A DNA stretch of 6,225 nucleotides. Source: an uncultured Flavobacteriaceae bacterium. GTDB taxonomy: Bacteria > Bacteroidota > Bacteroidia > Flavobacteriales > Flavobacteriaceae. Shown one piece after another: positions 1-5,097 of this stretch. Position numbers and translations under genes: made by a program. Numbering within the stretch: the first letter of the stretch is position 1; every line of letters begins with the position of its first letter. The notes under the pieces are model-generated. The model saw only the letters and a program-made list of their open reading frames with translations. It was not told the DNA's origin and did no database searches. Location: contig CALJFV010000236.1 in the NCBI GenBank assembly GCA_938074515.1, positions 1 through 6,225 of the forward strand, given 5' to 3'.

Positions 1-276
1 CCTTATCAAATGTCTGGAGGAGAACAGCAAAGAATCGCTATTGCGAGAGCTTTACTCAATGACCCTGAACTGATTGTTGCCGATGAGCCAACGGGAAATC
101 TTGACCCACAAACCAGCATGGAAGTCATGAGTTTACTCAAGGACCTCAACAAAAATGGGCGGAGTATTCTCATGGCTACGCACGATTACGCGCTTTTGTT
201 AAAGCACCCCTCTAGAACACTCAAATGTGAGGGGGGCAGGATTTTCGAGGTTGTGCAGAAAAAATCAGAAGCCTAA
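1..276 (+). CDS. ftsE: Cell division ATP-binding protein FtsE, C-terminal part (5' end outside window)
   Basis: This is the last 91 codons of an ABC-transporter ATPase; the reading frame is open from base 1, so the gene begins upstream. The ATG at base 10 lies inside the ABC signature and is not a start. Visible motifs, numbered within the fragment, are the signature MSGGEQQR (residues 4-11, Met replacing the usual Leu), Walker B LIVADE (24-29) with its catalytic Glu, the D-loop NLD (33-35) and the H-loop His61 in MATHD. The short tail ending IFEVVQK resembles FtsE of Bacteroidota. In the known family, FtsE dimerises on the inner face of the membrane, pairs with FtsX, and couples ATP hydrolysis to control of peptidoglycan hydrolases during division. 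FtsX is not in the window. The TAA stop touches the stop of the convergent protease gene with no spacer. A related LolD/MacB-type ATPase cannot be excluded from the C-terminus alone. Confidence 0.85.
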   Translation, partial: PYQMSGGEQQRIAIARALLNDPELIVADEPTGNLDPQTSMEVMSLLKDLNKNGRSILMATHDYALLLKHPSRTLKCEGGRIFEVVQKKSEA

Positions 277-1623
277 TTAAGGAATTAAGTTAAGGCCCCT
301 ATCGATAGATAATTTAATGCCTTTTTTATTATTCGGCGCCAATCGCGTACCGGGTTTAAGAATGATTTGTTTCCGGGCCCTTAAAGTAAAAACCGACTGC
401 TCTGTAAATTGAATGTCTTTCAAAATTACGGCTCGATTAAAGGCCGTTAGCTTTTGAGTCCACCGACTAAATTTTTGGTCCTTTATCACAGAAACCCCTT
501 CCGCGTCATAAAGTGACGACACTAATTCTAATGCGGCCCCGCTTTGAAGCATCCCTGCCCCGTAATAACCTTTAAAAGGAGCATTGGCCTCTATGTGATC
601 AATATTTTTTGCCGTCAATTTCAGAATAGTCTCCACCTCATCGGCTCGTAACTCCGGACGTAAAGAAAACATCAATCCTATGGTCCCTGTGACCATGGGA
701 GCCGCTGTCGAGGTTCCTTGATAGGTATTATAGCTCAAAATACCTTGGGTAACCCACTGACTATAGCGCATCACGCCGACTGTGGGCGCGAGTAAATCGA
801 CTTCACTATTTAAGGTCGCTGTCGATTGCGGGTAAATCCGAAATTCAGGTTCCGCTTTTTTAAGATTAATTTCTGCAGTACGCCCGACCATTCCCCACAT
901 ATTTTCAACATAAGGCTTACCACTCTCTTCATACTTCAGTGCATCTTGCCAATTTTGGTGCTGATACATGACCGAAGACACCGAAATCACCCCGTCGTAT
1001 GATGCAGGATAATATTTTTTTTGACCCTTGTTCTCATTCCAATTTTGATTGCCTGCCCCAGCGACCACCACCACACCACGGCCCAACAAATCATCGATTA
1101 CTTCTTGACCTCTCTTTGTGGCAATCGAACTGACCCAACTGCAGTTGATCACTTTGGCTCCAGCATCAGCCAATTCCACTAACATTTCTAAGTTGGGGTT
1201 TCCGTAATTTGTGGTCACTAAGCTACAGTCATAACATACGCCCGGGATTCCAAAATCATTGTCCCCTTGTGCCACAGCTATGGCTGCGACCCCCATTCCA
1301 TGTCCATTTTGAAAGTCCACCGCCCTCAAGACTCGAGTCTTTCCAGCAAAATCCTTTTGCTCAGGGTCTACCCGAGCATCAGAGAGTCCCACCAGCACCT
1401 TTGGACTTCCTGTGGTGAGTTGCCAAGCTTTGGTAACCCCAATAGCCCGGTAATAGCCCAAGTCCATAGTATCTATGATGCGACCCGTGGCTTCCCTTAA
1501 AACGAAAAAATCGTTTGGTAAGAAATTTTTCTTGGGAGGGTTTTGCCCAAACATCCCTTGACAAATCAAAAAAAACAGAAATGCAATATAATATTGTCGG
1601 GACACAGCGTTAAGCAATAACAT
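277..1623 (-). CDS. Secreted S8 (subtilisin-like) serine peptidase
   Basis: A 448-residue protein that starts at an ATG (bases 1621-1623). Residues 1-26 look like a Sec signal peptide: a hydrophobic YYIAFLFFLICQGMFG stretch, with likely cleavage before Gln27. The peptidase domain covers about 55-370. Proposed triad: Asp82 (in LSDARVD, where the family usually has DTG), His108 (in GHGMGVA, usually HGTHVA) and Ser305 (in GTSTAAPM, close to canonical). The oxyanion Asn is probably Asn192 in GAGNQN. An insertion of about 45 residues (roughly 221-265) precedes the conserved VDLLAP. The tail (about 385-448, including the stretch around ILKPGTRLAP) resembles the small beta-rich C-terminal modules common on secreted Bacteroidota proteins; that is inference. 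All triad residues are present, so activity is plausible but untested, and the substrate is unknown. No Shine-Dalgarno sequence is seen, as is usual in this phylum. The gene lies opposite in strand to ftsE and to the glycosyltransferases, and probably forms its own transcription unit. Confidence 0.88.
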   Translation of the reverse strand: MLLLNAVSRQYYIAFLFFLICQGMFGQNPPKKNFLPNDFFVLREATGRIIDTMDLGYYRAIGVTKAWQLTTGSPKVLVGLSDARVDPEQKDFAGKTRVLRAVDFQNGHGMGVAAIAVAQGDNDFGIPGVCYDCSLVTTNYGNPNLEMLVELADAGAKVINCSWVSSIATKRGQEVIDDLLGRGVVVVAGAGNQNWNENKGQKKYYPASYDGVISVSSVMYQHQNWQDALKYEESGKPYVENMWGMVGRTAEINLKKAEPEFRIYPQSTATLNSEVDLLAPTVGVMRYSQWVTQGILSYNTYQGTSTAAPMVTGTIGLMFSLRPELRADEVETILKLTAKNIDHIEANAPFKGYYGAGMLQSGAALELVSSLYDAEGVSVIKDQKFSRWTQKLTAFNRAVILKDIQFTEQSVFTLRARKQIILKPGTRLAPNNKKGIKLSIDRGLNLIP

Positions 1624-1691
1624 ATTCGAATGTAATAAAAAGTCGTGTCAGTACATGACGAAAATCGTAAATTAGCCATGATTACGCCAAG

Positions 1692-2567
1692 ATGCTTTCG
1701 ATACTGATCCCCACTTTTAATGATGATGTCACGCCATTGGTTGAGCGACTATGTCGCGAAATTCAGCGAACAGAAGCACCTATAGAATTAATCATTGGAG
1801 ATGATCATTCCACCCGTGAAGCAGCATTGAGCAATTTACAGAATCTTAAATCTGTTTTGATTTTTAGAAACACTGAAAATCTTGGTCGCACCGCAACGCG
1901 TCACCTGTTGGCACAAAAAGCCAAATACAAAAAGCTCCTTTTCTTAGACGCAGATGTACTGCCCGCTCAAGATGATTTTATCAAAAAATATTTATTGGCC
2001 CTGGGCACATCCCAAATGGTTTTTGGCGGAGTCCAGTACAAAAAAGAAAAGCCAGCTCAAGCCATGCTTCTGCGCTGGATTTATGGAAAAAAACGAGAAG
2101 CGAAAACAGCACAAGAAAGACAACGCAACCCGCATTACATTATATCTCAAAATTTATTGATTGATAAGCAGGTTTTTTTATCCCTCAATGCACCTGATGT
2201 TAAACGCTATGGCTGGGACAATGTGTTTTCTTTTCAATTGTATCGTCAGGGCATCTCAGTGAAGCATATCGACAATCCGGTCATTCATACGGGCCTAGAA
2301 CCTTGTGAAAGCTACCTCAGTAAAGTTGAGCAAGCCATGCAGACTATAGTTTGGGCCGAGAAAAGAGAAATGATCTCAGAGGATTTCACCAGTATCCAAA
2401 AATTTTTTAACACAATGAGTCGTCTGAGACTTTCCGGCTTGCTGAGCGCGTGTTTAGGTCCGTTCTTGCCGATCATGCGTGGGCAACTGGCTTCAAAATT
2501 CCCTAGTGTTCGCGTATTGGACCTTTATAAGTTTTATTATTTTTCGAAATATAAACACAAAGGATAA
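1692..2567 (+). CDS. Glycosyltransferase family 2 (GT-A fold)
   Basis: A 291-residue inverting glycosyltransferase. The N-terminus MLSILIPTFN is the first beta strand of the GT-A Rossmann-like domain, which fixes the start at this ATG. Asp37-Asp38 (IIGDDHS) should contact the nucleotide. Asp86-Ala-Asp88 (LFLDADVLP) is the DxD motif that binds the metal and diphosphate. Asp176 in YGWDN sits where the family's acceptor-side ED motif with the catalytic base usually lies, so the Glu of that pair is not evident. The segment IDNPVIHTGLEP (193-204) is a pattern I associate with a common flavobacterial GT2 group. The C-terminus (about 245-291) is rich in hydrophobic and basic residues and may sit on the inner membrane, but there is no clear transmembrane bundle. 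Donor and acceptor cannot be read from sequence. Its TAA stop overlaps the ATG of the next glycosyltransferase by one base, so the two are very likely co-translated. The Shine-Dalgarno match before the start is poor. Confidence 0.9.
   Translation: MLSILIPTFNDDVTPLVERLCREIQRTEAPIELIIGDDHSTREAALSNLQNLKSVLIFRNTENLGRTATRHLLAQKAKYKKLLFLDADVLPAQDDFIKKYLLALGTSQMVFGGVQYKKEKPAQAMLLRWIYGKKREAKTAQERQRNPHYIISQNLLIDKQVFLSLNAPDVKRYGWDNVFSFQLYRQGISVKHIDNPVIHTGLEPCESYLSKVEQAMQTIVWAEKREMISEDFTSIQKFFNTMSRLRLSGLLSACLGPFLPIMRGQLASKFPSVRVLDLYKFYYFSKYKHKG
2559..2564 (+). promoter_or_regulatory. Candidate ribosome binding site before the second GT2
   Basis: AAAGGA lies only two bases upstream of the ATG at 2567 and inside the end of the preceding gene. 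The short spacing makes it a weak site. With the TAATG overlap, re-initiation by ribosomes that have just finished the upstream gene is the more likely way this start is used. This is inference from position alone. Confidence 0.3.
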
Positions 2568-3517
2568 TGGCGCAATTTACTGTAGTGATTCCCTTATACA
2601 ACAAGGCTGCCGAAATTCGGGCTACCTTGAACTCGGTTTTTGCCCAATCCTATTCTGAATATAAGGTCATCGTCATTGATGACGGTTCTAATGATCACAG
2701 TGTCAAAATTGTCGAAGAATTTACCGATTCTAGACTTCGGTTAATTCGCCAAAAAAATCAAGGAGTCGGACCCGCCCGAAACAAAGGCGTTCAGGAGGCA
2801 CAAACTCCCTATATCGCCTTTCTAGATGCAGACGATTATTGGCATCCACAGCACCTGGAACACCTCAACGCACTCATCGCCCATTTTCCTCAAGCCCAGT
2901 GGATGGCTACAGGCTATGAAAAAGCCTTCACCCCCAGACTTATAAAACCCGTGGACACGCCACTGCGCGCTCATGCACCAGGCTGGCAAGGTGCTGTTCA
3001 TGACTATTTTACTATGGCAAAAAAGGACGCCCCAGCTTGGACCTCAGCCATGTGTTTTTCAAAGAATTTTTTCCAAAATCTCGGAGGTTTTGACCCTACG
3101 ATTACCATGGGCGCAGGCGAGGACACAGATTTATGGATCCGAGCGGCTTTGAACGAACCCATGTATTGGGTCAATTCAATCACCGCAAGACATCTGCAGT
3201 ATAGCAGTAACCGGGTTTCGCACGCCCCTACGCTGAAACGCCATTTTATCGATTTAGATCGATATGAACCTCTGGCTCAAAACAACAAATCCCTCAAGGT
3301 CTATTTAGACTTAAATCGCTTCTCAATTGGTTTGAAGTATCAAATGGCTGGGGATCAAAAACGAGCAAAATCCTATTTTAATGCCTTGGAAAAATCATCA
3401 CTAAATACCCTACAACGAATACTTGTGACACTCCCAGGATGGATTTTGCGTTTTGGACTTTCAACCCAAAGATTTCTCGCTGGTTTTGGATTAAGGCTAT
3501 CGGCCTTTGGCCGTTAA
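2567..3517 (+). CDS. Glycosyltransferase family 2 (GT-A fold)
   Basis: A 316-residue GT2 enzyme with a textbook motif set: the first strand FTVVIPLYNK (4-13), the nucleotide-binding VIDDGS (36-41), QGVGPARNKG (65-74), the DxD motif in FLDADDYW (85-92, Asp87 and Asp89), and the acceptor-side MGAGEDTDLWIR (181-192), where Glu185-Asp186 supplies the likely catalytic base. The start is well defined because strand one begins at residue 4. After the catalytic domain, residues about 240-285 look helical, and 286-312 form an amphipathic, Gly/Leu/Phe-rich tail that may associate with the membrane. It probably adds one sugar to a lipid-linked glycan on the cytoplasmic face, but the sugar is unknown. 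The gene starts within the stop codon of the upstream GT2 (TAATG), and its last 21 bases overlap the 3' end of the convergent ketoisomerase gene. Confidence 0.93.
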   Translation: MAQFTVVIPLYNKAAEIRATLNSVFAQSYSEYKVIVIDDGSNDHSVKIVEEFTDSRLRLIRQKNQGVGPARNKGVQEAQTPYIAFLDADDYWHPQHLEHLNALIAHFPQAQWMATGYEKAFTPRLIKPVDTPLRAHAPGWQGAVHDYFTMAKKDAPAWTSAMCFSKNFFQNLGGFDPTITMGAGEDTDLWIRAALNEPMYWVNSITARHLQYSSNRVSHAPTLKRHFIDLDRYEPLAQNNKSLKVYLDLNRFSIGLKYQMAGDQKRAKSYFNALEKSSLNTLQRILVTLPGWILRFGLSTQRFLAGFGLRLSAFGR

Positions 3518-3904
3518 AAAATCGGCATATTCCCGAATATAATCAGCTTCCTCAAAGCGACCAGAGGAAAGGACCAAACAAACAGCCCCCGAAGAAAAAT
3601 CATCTAACGATCGCCATATTCCGGTGGGGATTAGTAAGCCTTGGTTGGGTTTGTTCAGCACCACTCTGGTTTGATTTATTCCATCATCCAAAAGCACCGA
3701 AAAACTTCCGCTTAAAGCAATAAGACATTCGAGCTGTTCCTTATGTGCATGCCCTCCGCGCGCTGCATCAGACGGCACGTCATAAAGATAGTACACCCGC
3801 TCTATGCGATACGGCAGAACATCTCCCTCGATGACAGACAAATTACCCCGAGGATCGTGAATTTTTGGGATTTGAATAATTTTTAACTGGTCAATTGTGG
3901 TCAT
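3497..3904 (-). CDS. FdtA/QdtA-family (WxcM-like) sugar 3,4-ketoisomerase, cupin fold
   Basis: A 135-residue single-domain protein of normal length for this family. Conserved features are DPRGNLSVIE (17-26), PYRIERVYYLYDVP (31-44), RGGHAHK (49-55) with the paired His52 and His54 that are the catalytic candidates, LSGSFSVLLDDG (64-75), the IPTGIWRSL segment (92-100) and the ADYIREYADFL end (120-130). Known members convert dTDP-4-keto-6-deoxyglucose to a 3-keto-6-deoxy sugar with galacto (FdtA) or gluco (QdtA) configuration, ahead of a PLP aminotransferase. Which product forms here cannot be read from sequence, and some homologues have other roles. The ATG overlaps the end of the upstream family 4 glycosyltransferase by 14 bases, so the two are probably co-transcribed and coupled. 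The TAG stop lies 21 bases inside the convergent GT2. No aminotransferase or dTDP-glucose synthesis gene is visible in the window. Confidence 0.88.
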   Translation of the reverse strand: MTTIDQLKIIQIPKIHDPRGNLSVIEGDVLPYRIERVYYLYDVPSDAARGGHAHKEQLECLIALSGSFSVLLDDGINQTRVVLNKPNQGLLIPTGIWRSLDDFSSGAVCLVLSSGRFEEADYIREYADFLTAKGR

Positions 3905-5042
3905 AATCTTGCTCGATCAATTCTCTCCATTTTTGGGACACCTTATCCGCGCCATACCCCGCTACCGAAGTTTGTGCCATAGACTTAACTCTTGTGTAAA
4001 ACGACTCATCGAGACATAAAGTATCGATGGCCTCACCAAAAATACGACTATTTCGCTCACGGACCAGCAGACCGTTGACTCGGTCTTCAACCAATTCATC
4101 GGGTCCGGACAAGATATCCAATGAAATCACAGGAGTCCCTAAACTCAGGGCTTCGAGTAAGGCCATAGGGAAACCTTCATAGTAACTCGTCAAGCAAACA
4201 CATTTCGCGCCTCTAATTAAATCCTGAGGATTTGGATCAAACGATAAAAACTCAACTGAATGCTCAATCCTCCTATCCTTGGCCTTGTTTTGAAGTGCTA
4301 AAGCATCTGGTCCAGACCCCAAAATAATCAGTTTATATCCCTTTGTTCTGGCAACACTCTGATCAAAAGCCTCAAGCAGCAATCCCACATCTTTGACCGA
4401 TTCATCAAGACGGCCAAACCAAAGAAGGTATGGTGATTGTATCGCTGTTTGCATTTTAACCTCATCGAGCCACTGATTAGACACGAAATTTGGGATATAG
4501 CTTCGGTTGCTCAATCCATATTTTGGCATCAACGCTTGAGTGATATATCGCGATACCCCAACATGAGCGGAGTGATTAATTGTCATCCTCCCAAACCATT
4601 TAGGATGGTCTGTAAGATAAATTGGCGCATAGGCACTGTGACAAACGTAAATCACACGAGTTTTTCCATAAATAAGTTTTCGATATACCCATTCTTTTAA
4701 AATACTGGTTCTAGAACGGTGATCTATAATCACATCAGGACGATGTCGCTTTATATAACGATACAATCTCCATAGGCGTTGCCAGGGTTTGGTGGCCAAT
4801 CCTCTGGCTTCTTTTAATTTTGGATTGACCTTATTTTGTCCATTTTGATCTGGATTTTTTCCACCTAAATGCAATAATTCACCGCTGTAAGCGTAATCTA
4901 CTGGGTCGCGCAAAATTGCGATAGTGACCTGATAGCCTAATGCGCTTAACATCTGGCTATGTGCCGCGACTACGCGTTGAGCACCACCAGTACCGAGCGA
5001 GATGGCGACCAGGCAAACATGAATATTTTTAACTTCGCTCAA
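3891..5042 (-). CDS. Glycosyltransferase family 4 (GT-B fold)
   Basis: A retaining GT-B enzyme, 383 residues from the TTG at 5042. The frame stays open to a TTG at 5123 (410 residues), but those extra codons run into the divergent gene that starts at 5074. From 5042 the protein begins MSEVKNIHVCLVAISLGTGGAQRV, the usual first strand and glycine-rich loop of GT4 enzymes. No in-frame ATG lies close by, and a TTG at 5069 is a second option. Numbered from 5042: the loop is at about 16-23, FGRLDESVKDVGLLLEAF at 209-226 carries the donor-phosphate-binding Arg211 and Lys217, and the EX7E motif is Glu289-GFPMALL-Glu297. SGPDELVEDRVNGLLV (312-327) is typical of enzymes in glycan assembly such as PglA-like transferases, but donor and acceptor remain unknown. 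It is first in a two-gene minus-strand unit with the ketoisomerase. Confidence 0.88.
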   Translation of the reverse strand: MSEVKNIHVCLVAISLGTGGAQRVVAAHSQMLSALGYQVTIAILRDPVDYAYSGELLHLGGKNPDQNGQNKVNPKLKEARGLATKPWQRLWRLYRYIKRHRPDVIIDHRSRTSILKEWVYRKLIYGKTRVIYVCHSAYAPIYLTDHPKWFGRMTINHSAHVGVSRYITQALMPKYGLSNRSYIPNFVSNQWLDEVKMQTAIQSPYLLWFGRLDESVKDVGLLLEAFDQSVARTKGYKLIILGSGPDALALQNKAKDRRIEHSVEFLSFDPNPQDLIRGAKCVCLTSYYEGFPMALLEALSLGTPVISLDILSGPDELVEDRVNGLLVRERNSRIFGEAIDTLCLDESFYTRVKSMAQTSVAGYGADKVSQKWRELIEQDYDHN

Positions 5043-5066
5043 ATAGGCTAACTTAGTGGTCTCTCG

Positions 5067-5097
5067 CAAAGATATGAAGATACTTTTAGTAGGCGAA
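5067..5097 (-). promoter_or_regulatory. Candidate Bacteroidota-type promoter for the family 4 glycosyltransferase/ketoisomerase pair
   Basis: On the minus strand, TATCTTTG (5074 down to 5067) matches the Bacteroidota -7 box TAnnTTTG at every fixed position. TTCG (5097 to 5094), a one-mismatch version of the -33 TTTG, lies 19 bases upstream, which is within the usual spacing. Transcription would start near 5060, giving a leader of about 18 bases before the TTG at 5042. The box overlaps the first base of the divergent gene's ATG, and the -33 element lies within that gene. An eight-base motif with two free positions is short, so chance is possible. On the plus strand only imperfect boxes (TAACTTCG at 5030-5037, TAACTTAG at 5049-5056) were seen for the divergent gene. 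Confidence 0.35.

Noticed and set aside
276..295. Repeated AATTAAG/GTTAAGG units just after ftsE
   Set aside because: The repeats are short and imperfect and are explained by the codons for the protease C-terminus (GLNLIP); they do not look like a regulatory or attachment site.
1209..1564. Several short open frames within the protease gene on both strands
   Set aside because: They are shadows of the S8 coding frame, whose catalytic motifs run through this region; none has a recognisable domain or start signal.
1668..1675. TAAATTAG as a -7 promoter box for the first GT2
   Set aside because: It has one mismatch to TAnnTTTG and no TTTG at the expected upstream distance, so it is too weak to annotate in AT-rich DNA.
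1678..1707. Nine-codon reading frame starting at the ATG just upstream of the first GT2, as a leader peptide
   Set aside because: It is out of frame with the GT2, overlaps its start, and has no ribosome binding site or recognisable leader features.
3501..3513. Hairpin CGGCC-TTT-GGCCG at the convergent junction, as a terminator
   Set aside because: The stem has only five base pairs, and neither strand has a T-run after it: the plus strand is followed by TTAAAAAA, and on the minus strand the T-run precedes the stem. It also lies inside both coding regions.
3518..3723. Plus-strand open frame antisense to the ketoisomerase gene
   Set aside because: The minus-strand frame has clear FdtA-family motifs across the same bases, while the plus-strand translation shows no domain and is low in plausibility.
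5056..5073. GTG start 18 bases upstream for the last glycosyltransferase
   Set aside because: The ATG at 5074 gives the standard MKILLVGEYS beginning of a GT-B protein; the upstream codons add six residues with no conserved feature.
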